From NCBI RefSeq assembly GCF_000559085.1, contig NZ_JALN02000001.1, positions 3,038,001 through 3,102,000 of the forward strand: DNA of 64,000 bases. Direction: 5' to 3'. Shown here in pieces: positions 17,790-26,800 of the stretch. Source of the DNA: Mycolicibacterium aromaticivorans JS19b1 = JCM 16368. Its GTDB lineage: Bacteria > Actinomycetota > Actinomycetes > Mycobacteriales > Mycobacteriaceae. Made by a program: the position numbers and the translations under genes. The stretch's first letter is position 1, and each line of letters opens with the position of its first letter. Under the pieces are notes generated by a model that had not been told where the DNA came from, did no database searches, and worked only from the letters and a program-made list of their open reading frames with translations.

Positions 17790-18848
17790 ATGAAAGCCCT
17801 GCGCTTCTACGCACCCGAGGATGTCCGGCTGGAGGACGTCCCGGAGCCCACCTGCGGGCCTGATGAGGTCAAGATCCGGGTCCGCAACTGCTCCACGTGC
17901 GGTACCGACGTCAAGATCTTCCACAACGGCCACCAGAACCTGACGCCGCCTCGGACGATCGGCCACGAGATCGCCGGCGAGGTCGTCGAGGTCGGGGCCG
18001 AGGTCAACCAGACATACGGCAGCGACTGGCAGATCGGCGACCGGGTGCAGGTCATCGCCGCGGTCCCGTGCGGGCACTGTCATGAATGTCGCAAGGGCTG
18101 GATGGCGGTGTGCCAGAACCAGACGTCGGTCGGCTACCAGTACGACGGTGGTTTCGCCGAGTACATGATCGTGCCCAAGCAGGTCCTGGCTGTCGATGGG
18201 CTGAACCGGATTCCCGACAACGTCGGCTTTGACGAGGCGTCCGCCGCCGAGCCCTTTGCGTGCGCCATCAACGCCCAGGAACTACTCGGCATCGAGGAGG
18301 GTGACACCGTCGTCGTCTTCGGTGCGGGCCCGATCGGCTGCATGCACATCCGGATCGCCCGCGGCGTGCACAAGTGCGGACCGGTGTATCTCGTCGACGT
18401 CAACGACAGCCGCCTGGCGATGTCGGCCGACGCCGTCCATCCCGACGAGGTCATCAATGCCGCCGACGTCGACGTCGTCGCCAAGGTCATGGAGCTGACC
18501 GGCGGCCGGGGTGCAGACGTGATCATCACCGCGACTGCCGCCAACATCACGCAGGAGCAGGCGATCGCGATGGCCGCGCGCAACGGGCGCATCTCCTTCT
18601 TCGGCGGCCTCCCCAAGACCAACCCGACGATCACCTGCGACTCCAACGTCGTGCACTACCGCCAGCTGCACATCCACGGCGCGAACGGCTCGGCGCCCGA
18701 GCACAACAAGCGTGCGCTCGAATACATCTCCACCGGACAGGTCCCCGTCAAAGACTTGATTACTCGGCATATTTCGCTCGACAACGTGCTCGAGGCGTTC
18801 GACATCGTCAAAAGCGGTGAGGCGATCAAGGTCACCGTCGAGCCGTAG
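17790..18848 (+). CDS. Zinc-dependent alcohol/polyol (phosphate) dehydrogenase
   Basis: A 352-residue medium-chain dehydrogenase. The catalytic zinc site is suggested by NCSTCGTDVKIFHNG and TIGHEIAGEV. The structural zinc lobe has four cysteines in PCGHCHECRKGWMAVC. The Rossmann motif is VVVFGAGPIGCMHI. It resembles sorbitol and hexitol-phosphate dehydrogenases. ATG 17790 follows GGAGGAAGG. Its divergence from a hexitol PTS operon suggests that it oxidises the imported hexitol phosphate, a job usually done by a long-chain MtlD enzyme. The exact substrate (mannitol-, sorbitol- or galactitol-phosphate) is open. Confidence 0.88.
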   Translation: MKALRFYAPEDVRLEDVPEPTCGPDEVKIRVRNCSTCGTDVKIFHNGHQNLTPPRTIGHEIAGEVVEVGAEVNQTYGSDWQIGDRVQVIAAVPCGHCHECRKGWMAVCQNQTSVGYQYDGGFAEYMIVPKQVLAVDGLNRIPDNVGFDEASAAEPFACAINAQELLGIEEGDTVVVFGAGPIGCMHIRIARGVHKCGPVYLVDVNDSRLAMSADAVHPDEVINAADVDVVAKVMELTGGRGADVIITATAANITQEQAIAMAARNGRISFFGGLPKTNPTITCDSNVVHYRQLHIHGANGSAPEHNKRALEYISTGQVPVKDLITRHISLDNVLEAFDIVKSGEAIKVTVEP

Positions 18849-18902
18849 GGCACTGGGCGTGAGTGAGTACCGACGCTCGAGAATTCGCGGGACTGTGCGA
18901 CC

Positions 18903-20348
18903 TCAGCGCAGATACACGGTGGTGGTGTGGGTGAAGAACTCGCGCGCTGCGGTGCCCTGCTCTTTGGGGCCGAGTCCGCTCTTCTTCGCCCCGCCGAACG
19001 GCACATGCGGATCCGCGCCCGCCGATTCCGAGTTGATGTGCAGAACCCCGACGTCGATGTGCTCGACGGCGTGGAGTGCACGGGTCAGGTCTTGAGTGAA
19101 AACGGCTGCCGATAGCCCGAATTCGCTGTCGTTGGCCAATGCGAACGCCTCGTCGGCATCCGTGGCGCGTCGCGCCGTCAGCACCGGGCCGAACAGTTCC
19201 TCAGACCAGATGTCGGCCGGTGCCGTCAGCTCCACCAGCGTGGGTGCGACGAAAAAGCCTTCCGCCAACAGGCCTTTGAAGTAGGGCTCGCCGCCGGCGA
19301 GCACCTCGGCGTCCTGCGCCATCGCGGTACCGAGGTCGCCGTAGATGTTCCGCTGCGCGGCACCGGTGATCACCGGTCCCATCTGCGTCGCCTCGTCGGT
19401 CGGATCGCCGACCACCAGCGCGTCGACCCGGGTCGCCAGCTCAGTGAGAAACTGGTCGGCGATTCCCTCGGTGACAATCAATCGTGATGTGGCTGTGCAT
19501 TTTTGGCCAGCGGAGCGGAATGCGCCCAGCATCACCTGGTCCATCGCGAGCTCGATGTCCGCGTCGTCGAGGACCACGGCCGCGTTCTTTCCGCCCATCT
19601 CGGCCTGGACCGGCACGCCCCGGGCTGCGGCAGTGGCGGCGATGCGGCGGCCCACTGCGGTCGAGCCGGTGAAGCTTATCGCGGCGAGGTCTGGGTGTTC
19701 GACCAGCGCCTCACCGATCGGAGACTCGCCGATCACCAGGTTGAGCACACCCGGCGGAAGGCCCGACGCTGTGAATGCCTCCGCGAGCCTGATCGCCAGC
19801 AGCGGAACGGTGGTCGCCGGCTTCCACACCACGGTGTTGCCGTAGACCAAAGCAGGCGCGATCTTCCAGGCCGGGATCGCGATGGGGAAGTTGAACGGGG
19901 TGATGACGGCGACGACGCCGACCGGCTTGCGGGTCACGAGGATCTGCTCACCCGCCCGCGGCGAGGCGAAGATCTCGCCGGCTTGGCGATCGCCTTCATT
20001 GCCGTAATAGCGCATGATCTGGGCAGCCCGGCGAACCTCGCCGATACCCTCGGCCGTGGTCTTGCCCTCCTCGGTCGCGAGTTCGAGACCCCACGCCCCG
20101 GCGTTGCGCTCGACCACCGCAGCCGCCGCCAGCAGGATGGCGCCGCGCTCATGGATCGGTGTGCGGGCCCAGCCCTTCAGCGCCTCACCTGCCGCGCCGA
20201 CGGCACTGTCGACATCGGCCGCTGTTGCGCAAAGTCCCTCGGCAACAACCACACTGGGCCGGGTCGGGTTGACACTGCTGATGGCCTCGCCGTGGCCGGC
20301 GTGCCATTCTCCGGCGATCAGATGCCGCAGTTCGGTCGCGTCGGTCAC
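18903..20348 (-). CDS. NAD(P)-dependent aldehyde dehydrogenase
   Basis: A 481-residue ALDH with the substrate/cofactor motif ITPFNFPIAIPAWKIAPAL, ISFTGSTAVGRRI, catalytic Glu in QAEMGGKNAAVVL, catalytic Cys in SAGQKCTATSR and the C-terminal VPFGGAKKSGLG. It is closest in look to alpha-ketoglutarate-semialdehyde or related semialdehyde dehydrogenases. The GTG start at 20348 is 1 bp after the stop of the acyl-CoA dehydrogenase gene, so it is the third gene of a tight operon. The substrate is not fixed by sequence. Confidence 0.9.
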   Translation of the reverse strand: MTDATELRHLIAGEWHAGHGEAISSVNPTRPSVVVAEGLCATAADVDSAVGAAGEALKGWARTPIHERGAILLAAAAVVERNAGAWGLELATEEGKTTAEGIGEVRRAAQIMRYYGNEGDRQAGEIFASPRAGEQILVTRKPVGVVAVITPFNFPIAIPAWKIAPALVYGNTVVWKPATTVPLLAIRLAEAFTASGLPPGVLNLVIGESPIGEALVEHPDLAAISFTGSTAVGRRIAATAAARGVPVQAEMGGKNAAVVLDDADIELAMDQVMLGAFRSAGQKCTATSRLIVTEGIADQFLTELATRVDALVVGDPTDEATQMGPVITGAAQRNIYGDLGTAMAQDAEVLAGGEPYFKGLLAEGFFVAPTLVELTAPADIWSEELFGPVLTARRATDADEAFALANDSEFGLSAAVFTQDLTRALHAVEHIDVGVLHINSESAGADPHVPFGGAKKSGLGPKEQGTAAREFFTHTTTVYLR

Positions 20349-20349
20349 C

Positions 20350-21543
20350 TCAGCGGAACGCAGCCTGGCCGGTCAGTGCACGACCGATCGACAGCAGGTG
20401 CATCTCGGACGTGCCCTCATAGGTGAGCACCGACTCGAGATTGTTCGCATGCCGCAGCGGTGAATACTCCAGCGTGATCCCGCTACCGCCCAACAGGGTT
20501 CGGCATTCCCGCGCGATCGCCAGCGCCTCCCGAACGTTGTTGAGCTTGCCGAGGCTGATCTGCTCGGGGCGTACCCCTTCGGCGTCTTTCATCCGGCCGA
20601 GGTGAACGGCCAACAGCATGCCCTTGCCCAACTCGAGGGTCATGTTGGCCAGCTTCTCCTGCGACAGCTGGAAACTCGACAGCGGCCGGTCGAAGACCTC
20701 ACGCTCACGCGCATAGGCGATCGCGGTCTCCAGGCTGTCGCGTGCCGCTCCCAACGCGCCGAACACGATCCCGAACCGGGCCTCGTTGAGGCACGACAGG
20801 GGCGCACCCAGGCCGGTGGCCTCCGGCAGCTGAGCCGACGCCGGCAGCCGCACGTTGTCGAGCACCAGTTCGGAGGTGACCGAGGCCCGCAGCGACAGCT
20901 TCTTGTGAATGACGTTGGCCGTGAACCCGGGAGTATCCGTCGGTACCAGGAATCCCCGAACACCGTCGTCGGTCTGCGCCCACACCGTGGCCACGTCGGC
21001 GAGATTGCCGTTGGTGATCCACATCTTGGTGCCGTCGAGTACCCAATCGCTTCCGTCGCGCCTTGCGCGGGTGCGCATCCCGGCGGGGTTGGAACCGAAG
21101 TCCGGCTCGGTCAGGCCGAAGCACCCGATCGCCTCGCCGGTGGCCAGCCGGGGCAGCCACTCGTTCTTCTGCTCCTCGGAGCCGTACCGGTAGATCGAGA
21201 ACATCGACAGCGAGCCCTGCACCGACACGAAACTGCGGAACCCGCTGTCACCGGCCTCGAGCTCCATGCATGCCAGGCCGTAGCTGACGGCATTGGTCCC
21301 TGCGCAGCCGTAGCCCTGCAGGTGCATGCCCAACAAACCCATTTCGCCGAACTCTTTGCCTAGTTCTTTTGGCAGGGTTGCGGATTCGAACCAGTCCTCG
21401 ACGTTGGGCCGAAGCCGGGTGTCGACGAACTTGCGGACGGTGGCCGCGATGTCCCGCTCGTCGGAGTCGAGCAACCGGTCGGTCGCGAACAGCTCCAGCG
21501 GGGTGTACGTGTCCTTCTCGGCCGGGGCGGTCGTGGTGCTCAT
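20350..21543 (-). CDS. Acyl-CoA dehydrogenase, glutaryl-CoA dehydrogenase-like
   Basis: A 397-residue flavoenzyme with CFGLTEPDFGSNPAGM, TKMWITNGNLADVATVWA, the KLSLRASVTSELVLDNVRLP region and the C-terminal YEGTSEMHLLSIGRALTG, where Glu of the YEGT motif region is the general base in this family. GcdH enzymes dehydrogenate and decarboxylate glutaryl-CoA to crotonyl-CoA in lysine breakdown. It lies between two aldehyde dehydrogenase genes with gaps of 1-3 bp. Another short-chain acyl-CoA substrate remains possible. Confidence 0.86.
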   Translation of the reverse strand: MSTTTAPAEKDTYTPLELFATDRLLDSDERDIAATVRKFVDTRLRPNVEDWFESATLPKELGKEFGEMGLLGMHLQGYGCAGTNAVSYGLACMELEAGDSGFRSFVSVQGSLSMFSIYRYGSEEQKNEWLPRLATGEAIGCFGLTEPDFGSNPAGMRTRARRDGSDWVLDGTKMWITNGNLADVATVWAQTDDGVRGFLVPTDTPGFTANVIHKKLSLRASVTSELVLDNVRLPASAQLPEATGLGAPLSCLNEARFGIVFGALGAARDSLETAIAYAREREVFDRPLSSFQLSQEKLANMTLELGKGMLLAVHLGRMKDAEGVRPEQISLGKLNNVREALAIARECRTLLGGSGITLEYSPLRHANNLESVLTYEGTSEMHLLSIGRALTGQAAFR

Positions 21544-21546
21544 GGG

Positions 21547-22890
21547 TTATCCGATCCGGATCAGTTTCTTGTTGACGAACTCGTCGATGCCGAAGCGGCC
21601 CAGTTCGCGTCCGAAGCCGGAGCGCTTCACCCCGCCGAACGGCAGCTCGACACCATCGGCGCCTACCACGTTCACGAACACCATTCCGGCGTCGATCTTG
21701 TCGGCTACCCGTTTGGCCTGCTCTTCATCCGTGGTGAATACGTAGGACCCGAGCCCGAACGGGATGTCGTTGGCGAGCTCCACGGCCTCGTCCTCGGAGC
21801 CGACCTTGAACACCATCGCCACCGGGCCGAACAGCTCTTCGCGATAGGTCGCCGAATCGGGGGTGACACCGGTCAGTACGCCAGGCGGGAAGTAGGCACC
21901 GTCGCGCTTGCCTTCGGAGACCAGGTTGGCGCCGTCGGCCACCGCGCGATCGATCTGCTCGGCCAGCCGCTGGGCCGCACCCAACGACGACAGTGGCGCC
22001 AGCCCGTCGGCCGCTTCGACCACCTTCTTGGTGAACTTGTCCAGGAAGTCGTCGTAGAGGTCGGCTGAGACGATGAACCGCTTGGCCGCGTTGCAGGCCT
22101 GACCGGTGTTCTCGAAGCGGCCCGCCATCGCGGCCTCGACGGTTGCGTCCAGGTCGTCGCTGGACAGCACGATGAACGGATCCGACCCACCGAGCTCCAA
22201 GACCACCTTCTTCAGGTTGCGCCCGGCGATCTCGGCGACCGCGGCACCGGCACGCTCGGAACCGGTCAGGGACACGCCCTGCACCCGCGGGTCGGCGATG
22301 GCATCGGCGATCTGCTCGTTGGTCGCATACACGTTGACGTAGGCACCGGCCGGGTAGCCGGCGTCGTCGAAGATCTGCTGGATGGCCTCGGCGGACTCCG
22401 GGCACTGCGGGGCGTGCTTGAGCACGATCGTGTTGCCCAACGTGAGGTTCGGTCCCGCGAAGCGTGCGACCTGGTAGTACGGGTAGTTCCACGGCATGAT
22501 GCCCAGCAGGACGCCCACCGGGCCGCGCTTTATCACCGCGCTGCCGTCGCCGTCGAGCAGTTCGATCGGCTCGTCGGCGAGGAACTTCTCGGCGTTGTCG
22601 GCGTAGTACTCGTAGATCGCCGCGCTGAAGTCGACCTCGCCGAGGGCCTGGTCCAGCGGCTTGCCCATCTCGCGGTTGATGATCTCGGCCAGCTTCTCGC
22701 GACGCTCGGTGTGCAGTGCGGCCACCCGGCGGATCAGAGCCGTCCGGTCGGCCAGCGTGGAGGTCTTCGACCAGTTCCGAAACGCCGCGGCGGCCGAAGC
22801 CAGCGCCTCTTCTATCTGTTCGTCGGTCGCCGTCGGGTACTCCCGCACGACTTCACCGGATTTCGGGTCGACCACCGCGTACAGACTCAT
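21547..22890 (-). CDS. gabD1: Succinate-semialdehyde dehydrogenase-type aldehyde dehydrogenase
   Basis: A 447-residue ALDH of the short GabD1 type: MPWNYPYYQVARFAGPNL, VSLTGSERAGAAVAEIAG, catalytic Glu in VLELGGSDPFIVL, catalytic Cys in ENTGQACNAAKRFIV and LPFGGVKRSGFGRELG. It oxidises succinate semialdehyde or a homologue such as glutarate semialdehyde to the acid. It is the first gene of the operon gabD-like, gcdH-like, ALDH. With GcdH next, glutarate semialdehyde from lysine via 5-aminovalerate is a reasonable substrate, but that is inference. The ATG at 22890 faces a large palindromic operator. Confidence 0.88.
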   Translation of the reverse strand: MSLYAVVDPKSGEVVREYPTATDEQIEEALASAAAAFRNWSKTSTLADRTALIRRVAALHTERREKLAEIINREMGKPLDQALGEVDFSAAIYEYYADNAEKFLADEPIELLDGDGSAVIKRGPVGVLLGIMPWNYPYYQVARFAGPNLTLGNTIVLKHAPQCPESAEAIQQIFDDAGYPAGAYVNVYATNEQIADAIADPRVQGVSLTGSERAGAAVAEIAGRNLKKVVLELGGSDPFIVLSSDDLDATVEAAMAGRFENTGQACNAAKRFIVSADLYDDFLDKFTKKVVEAADGLAPLSSLGAAQRLAEQIDRAVADGANLVSEGKRDGAYFPPGVLTGVTPDSATYREELFGPVAMVFKVGSEDEAVELANDIPFGLGSYVFTTDEEQAKRVADKIDAGMVFVNVVGADGVELPFGGVKRSGFGRELGRFGIDEFVNKKLIRIG

Positions 22891-22904
22891 GCTTCGTCCT
22901 CAGG

Positions 22905-22945
22905 GTTTAGTGGTGTAAAACTTTCGAAGTTATATACCGCTAAAC
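22905..22945. promoter_or_regulatory. 41-bp interrupted palindrome between gabD-like operon and XRE-cupin gene
   Basis: The outer arms GTTTAGTGGT (22905-22914) and ACCGCTAAAC (22936-22945) pair with one mismatch. The core AACTTTCGAAGTT (22919-22931) is itself nearly a perfect palindrome. The AT-rich block lies 14 bp upstream of the gabD-like ATG and upstream of the divergent regulator, exactly where an operator for both would be expected. Confidence 0.6.
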
Positions 22946-22998
22946 TCCCATGCCACAAGGGCAGGGTGACTGGCCGTCCGCCGAAGTGAGGTGTCCCG

Positions 22999-23604
22999 AT
23001 GCAGGAGGGCACCGGCGTCGAGTTTCTCGCGGGGGTCGACGGCTGGATGACCAGGCTGGGCCCGAAGCTGCGCGAGCTCCGCAAAGAGCGTGCGCTGACC
23101 TTGGAAGCGGTCGCCTCCTCAGCCGGTCTGACCAAAGGTTTCTTGAGTCTCTTGGAACGCGGTCAGACCACTATTTCGGTGCCCAACCTGCTCCGCGTGT
23201 GCGAAACCCTCAGTGTCTCAGTGGGTTCGCTGTTCGACTATCCGGATTCGCCGGTCGTGCGCGGCGGTGGTGCCCCAGTAGAGATGGGCGGCAGCGGAAT
23301 CCGCGAGTATCTGCTGACGCCGGAAACCGAACGCAATCTGCAGGTGATGCGGACGGTGCTGCATCCCGGCGGCGGGACGGGCGGGGCGTACACGCTGGAG
23401 TCCGAAACCATCTTCGTCTTCGTGCTGCGCGGGTGCCTGCGCTTGACGGTCGACGGCCAGGAATCGGTCCTCAAAACCGGCGACTGCTATACCTTCTCGG
23501 CGAAGGCGGCGCATTCCTGGGACAACCCGGGACCAGATGTCAGCGAGGTATTGTGGTCGATCACGCCACCGATCCCACGGAATTCGGACCCGAATCGGGC
23601 CTGA
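22999..23604 (+). CDS. XRE-cupin family transcriptional regulator
   Basis: A 201-residue protein with an N-terminal XRE helix-turn-helix (LRELRKERALTLEAVASSAG, LTKGFLSLLERGQTTISVP) and a C-terminal cupin (VMRTVLHPGGGTGG, ETIFVFVLRGCLRLTVDGQE, GDCYTFSAKAAHSWDNPG). Such regulators (PuuR-like) sense small metabolites of amine or amino acid breakdown in the cupin pocket. It is divergent from the GabD-GcdH-ALDH operon and probably controls it through the 41-bp palindrome. ATG 22999 has GAGG upstream; ATG 23047 is an alternative that keeps the whole HTH. Confidence 0.9.
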   Translation: MQEGTGVEFLAGVDGWMTRLGPKLRELRKERALTLEAVASSAGLTKGFLSLLERGQTTISVPNLLRVCETLSVSVGSLFDYPDSPVVRGGGAPVEMGGSGIREYLLTPETERNLQVMRTVLHPGGGTGGAYTLESETIFVFVLRGCLRLTVDGQESVLKTGDCYTFSAKAAHSWDNPGPDVSEVLWSITPPIPRNSDPNRA

Positions 23605-23650
23605 ACGTGCTCTACTGACCAGACAGTGTGGTGCCGGGGAAGGTATTTGG

Positions 23651-23899
23651 GTGGTCAAGAAGTCAGCGGGAAAGCGGGCTGAGGGCGACGAGAAGATCGC
23701 CGTTGATCAGCGCGTCCGTGTCTATGCCGACACCGACGACGAAGTACGGGGCGTCGTGGTCGAGGATTTCGGCGACCTGGCCGGCCACGCGGTCGATGTC
23801 GGGGACGTGCACATCTCGGATGCGGCGCGGCGCTGGGCGGTTCTCACCGATGCCGGCACCCTGGTGTTCGTGGACAGCCACCAGATCGCCTCGGAGTAA
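23651..23899 (+). CDS. Hypothetical protein
   Basis: An 82-residue protein with a lysine-rich N-terminus (VVKKSAGKRAEGDEK) and a small beta-rich body (RVRVYADTDDEVRGVVVEDF, RRWAVLTDAGTLVFVDSHQI). There is no signal or transmembrane segment. GTG 23651 follows GGGGAAGG. It runs 46 bp after the XRE-cupin gene and may be in its transcript. The family is not recognised; a small SH3-like or barrel fold would fit the alternation of residues. Confidence 0.6.
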   Translation: MVKKSAGKRAEGDEKIAVDQRVRVYADTDDEVRGVVVEDFGDLAGHAVDVGDVHISDAARRWAVLTDAGTLVFVDSHQIASE

Positions 23900-23905
23900 A
23901 GGCCG

Positions 23906-25669
23906 CTAGCCGAACAGGCGCCACCGTCGCGGCACCGGTGGCCGTCGTGATGCGTAGGGCCATGGATTGTTGCGCTCGGGAACCGCGTCGGCGCGCACCT
24001 GCTTGAGTTGAGTTCGCAGATTCGCTTTCAATTCGTGTAACTCGAAATCGGTCCAGCGATTGATCGCTTCGATCGGGTCGTCGGTCAGGTCGTAGAGCTC
24101 CCATTGGTCGTCGAGCGGACTGGTGCGATACGTCTCGCCCCCCATGCCGTTGGCGGCGAGATGCCGAACTCCCGGTTCGGTCCAGGTGCCCGGGTCGTCG
24201 AATGTGCGCACCAACTTCCACAGGTGGCCGTCGACCCGGGTGACGAGCCCTTCGAAGTTCGCGGCGGTGTGTGCTGGAATCCGGATACGTAATGGCGCAG
24301 GGGGATTCACCGTCTGCCTGAGACGGCGGCCCAGGCCTGAGGCTCCGGTGTCACCTTCGAGCATGTTGTCGCGGGTCATGATGTACACCGCGCGTGTGTC
24401 GTCGGCGGGCTCCCCGTCGACGACAGGCATGAGATTTCGGCCCGGCAGCGGATGCACTTCGGTGAAGGATTCGGAAAGCGTTGCTGCAGTGGACTGTACG
24501 TCGATACCGGCGGCGCCGAGCAGGGTCGGCAGCAGATCCACGTGGGAGGTGGGTGCTGTCACCAGTCGCTGCTCGGTCGTGCCGGCGCCGACCCGCGCGA
24601 TCACGAACGGTACGCGGGTTGCCTCGTCGTAGAGGTTGAACCACTTCTGATGCAGTCCGCCGTGCGCGCCGAGCAGGTCGCCATGATCGGCGGTGCGCAC
24701 CAGCACGGCATGCTCGGACCCGCCGTCGGTCACCGCGCGGCGAACGCGGTCGATAGGCCCGTCCACCTCGGCATGCAAGCGGTAGTAGAGGTCTCGATAG
24801 CGCTGCGCGCCAGAGTCATACATCCGCTGGATCGCCGCCGCGGGCCCATACCCGGAGTAGTAGGCCTCCCGGAAGGCGATCTGCGCGGCGGGCTTGGTGC
24901 GCAGGTCTTCGGCCGCGGTGGGCGCGGGCGGAACCCGAGGTGGATCCAGGGGCGAGGGTTCCAGCGGGCTTCGCCGCGCCCAGGTGGGGAACAGCACGAT
25001 GTCGTGCGGGTTGACGAAACTCGCCACCAACAGAAAGGGGCGCAGTGCCATCGTGTCGCCGGCACGCCGGCGGGCATAGCGATCCTGTAGCCAGGTCACC
25101 ACCCGGTCGGCGATCAGCGGGTCGCGCCGGACGCCGCTGTTGGCCAGTCCTGCGCCGTGCGGTTCGGGGCCGACCCAGCCGGAGAACCCGAACGGTGCAA
25201 GGGGATCGGCGTCGAGATAGCGTCGTACCGCACCGGGATCGACGACACCGTCGTCGTCATTGGTCGCCAACGGGCCACCGGTCTCGGGATCGGTCAAGTC
25301 GGCGTGCGAGATATGCCACTTGCCGTCGTAATGGGTGTCATAGCCCGCCGCGCGGAACCAGTTGCCCAGAGTGGGCACTTCGCCACGGCGCAGCCAGCGC
25401 ATCCGCGAATCGTCGAATGCCTTTCCGATGCCGTCGGTCTGGGTGACGCCGTGCAGATCGGGATACTGCCCGGTGAAGATCGTCGGCCGGCTCGGGACAC
25501 AGGCCAGCGAGCCGGTGTAGTGGCGCCCGAAATTGACCCCGTGCTCGTCGAACCACCGCCGGCCGCTCAATACTCGCTGCCGCCAAGCCAGAACGTCGTC
25601 GGCCTCGTACGGCGGAGTCGCACGTTCCTCGTCGGTCATCACGATGATGATGTCGGGGCGTTCAGACAT
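23906..25669 (-). CDS. Sulfatase (alkaline phosphatase superfamily)
   Basis: A 587-residue cytosolic-looking arylsulfatase. Metal site residues begin with DIIIVMTDEERATPP, and the formylglycine motif is ACVPSRPTIFTGQYP with Cys57 as the residue to be converted. Later come DTHYDGKWHIS and the C-terminal metal-binding TADHGDLLGAHGGLHQK. It would hydrolyse sulfate or phosphonate esters after activation by a formylglycine-generating enzyme, not encoded here. ATG 25669 has GGAGGAAC upstream and overlaps the upstream SRPBCC gene by 8 bp, so the two are one operon. The substrate is unknown. Confidence 0.9.
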   Translation of the reverse strand: MSERPDIIIVMTDEERATPPYEADDVLAWRQRVLSGRRWFDEHGVNFGRHYTGSLACVPSRPTIFTGQYPDLHGVTQTDGIGKAFDDSRMRWLRRGEVPTLGNWFRAAGYDTHYDGKWHISHADLTDPETGGPLATNDDDGVVDPGAVRRYLDADPLAPFGFSGWVGPEPHGAGLANSGVRRDPLIADRVVTWLQDRYARRRAGDTMALRPFLLVASFVNPHDIVLFPTWARRSPLEPSPLDPPRVPPAPTAAEDLRTKPAAQIAFREAYYSGYGPAAAIQRMYDSGAQRYRDLYYRLHAEVDGPIDRVRRAVTDGGSEHAVLVRTADHGDLLGAHGGLHQKWFNLYDEATRVPFVIARVGAGTTEQRLVTAPTSHVDLLPTLLGAAGIDVQSTAATLSESFTEVHPLPGRNLMPVVDGEPADDTRAVYIMTRDNMLEGDTGASGLGRRLRQTVNPPAPLRIRIPAHTAANFEGLVTRVDGHLWKLVRTFDDPGTWTEPGVRHLAANGMGGETYRTSPLDDQWELYDLTDDPIEAINRWTDFELHELKANLRTQLKQVRADAVPERNNPWPYASRRPPVPRRWRLFG

Positions 25670-26132
25670 GTTGTTCCTCCAGTCGTTTCGCCAGGCACGC
25701 GAGCAGACGGTCGAGTCGTGTGGCGGATGCACGACCGAATACTCGTTCGGCAATCCGTTGCAGCGGATTGGATCCCACGGTCACCGCACTCGACAGGGTC
25801 ACCTCGGTGAGACCCCTGGCGATCGGCCGCAGTGTCCAGCGGTTGTGAAGTCGGCGCACCAGCGGTGGAAGTCCCTCGACGTCGTAAGCAAGTGCGTGCG
25901 GCGGGTCGAAGTCGGTGATCCGCTCGACGACCGTTGTGCGCCCGAGTTGCACGCGGCGCGACGTGCCGACGGTGCCGCCGGCCGTTCCGTGATCGAGTAG
26001 GCAGGAGTGGTCGACGACGTCGGCCCAGGAACTGACCGCGCCGAAGTCGGCCAGCACGTCCCAGATCTTCTGCGGGTCGGCGGCGATCGCTCGGCTGCGG
26101 CGGATGTCGGCCACCGGATCATTCAACCGCAT
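25662..26132 (-). CDS. SRPBCC family (polyketide cyclase/START-like) protein
   Basis: About 156 residues with the START-like pattern: [34 protein letters not shown] at the N-terminus (in part: [15 protein letters not shown]), [19 protein letters not shown] in the middle and the amphipathic C-terminal helix. The fold binds hydrophobic ligands. ATG 26132 is preferred over TTG 26153. It is divergent from mbtK with 67 bp between and upstream of the sulfatase in the same operon. Its partner or ligand is unknown; a role in the siderophore pathway has no support beyond proximity. Confidence 0.82.
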   Translation of the reverse strand: MRLNDPVADIRRSRAIAADPQKIWDVLADFGAVSSWADVVDHSCLLDHGTAGGTVGTSRRVQLGRTTVVERITDFDPPHALAYDVEGLPPLVRRLHNRWTLRPIARGLTEVTLSSAVTVGSNPLQRIAERVFGRASATRLDRLLACLAKRLEEQHV

Positions 26133-26199
26133 TCGTGATGGTGATGAGGCCAATGTGGGAGGCCACCGTCAACGCTGGCGTTGGGCTACGCTGCGCGCG

Positions 26200-26799
26200 A
26201 TGAACGAGGTTGTACTTGCCCGCGCGCTCGCCGACCTGCCACAAGAGGTGGCACGAGTCCCGGCTCCCGTCGTCCCGACCGTCGATCTGCCGTATGCGAT
26301 ACGGGTGGCGACGGCCGCCGACGCCGAGATGGTCGCCGAATGGATGAGCCGGCCACATCTGGCGCAGGCGTGGGAATACGACTGGCCCGTCGACCGCTGG
26401 CGCCGGCATCTGCAGGCGCAACTCGACGGCACGTATTCCGTGCCGCTGATCGTCAGCCTCGACGGTGTCGACGACGGGTATCTCGAGCTGTACAGGGCGG
26501 CAAAGGATTCGATCGCGCCCTGCTATGACGCGGACCCTTACGATCTCGGCCTGCATGCCGCCATCGCCAGCACGGGTCTTCTCAACCGCGGTGTGGGGCT
26601 CGGCCTGCTTCCCCAGATCATCACCAACCTGTTCGCGGTCGAACCGCAATCCCGGCGGGTGATGTTCGATCCCGACCACCGCAACGCGGCCGCTCGACGG
26701 GTGTGCGAAGCCGCGGGATGTGAGTTCCTCGGCGAGTTCGACATGTCGAACCGGCGCATGGCGCTCTACGCGTTCGAGCGGCCTGCTGAGCTCAACTAA
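26200..26799 (+). CDS. mbtK: Lysine N6-acyltransferase MbtK
   Basis: A 199-residue GNAT protein that matches MbtK (Rv1347c) closely as I recall it: [51 protein letters not shown] and [20 protein letters not shown], with the His-Asp residues of the acyl-transfer site. MbtK acylates the N6-amino (or hydroxyamino) group of lysine to make the siderophore hydroxamate. In M. tuberculosis it lies in a separate mbt-2 locus with mbtL, mbtM and mbtN; here it opens the main cluster and those partners are absent from the window. No IdeR-like box was found before it. ATG 26200. Confidence 0.93.
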   Translation: MNEVVLARALADLPQEVARVPAPVVPTVDLPYAIRVATAADAEMVAEWMSRPHLAQAWEYDWPVDRWRRHLQAQLDGTYSVPLIVSLDGVDDGYLELYRAAKDSIAPCYDADPYDLGLHAAIASTGLLNRGVGLGLLPQIITNLFAVEPQSRRVMFDPDHRNAAARRVCEAAGCEFLGEFDMSNRRMALYAFERPAELN

Positions 26800-26800
26800 G

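Noticed and set aside
26133..26199. IdeR box before mbtK
   Set aside because: I scanned the short region and found no 19-mer close to the consensus.
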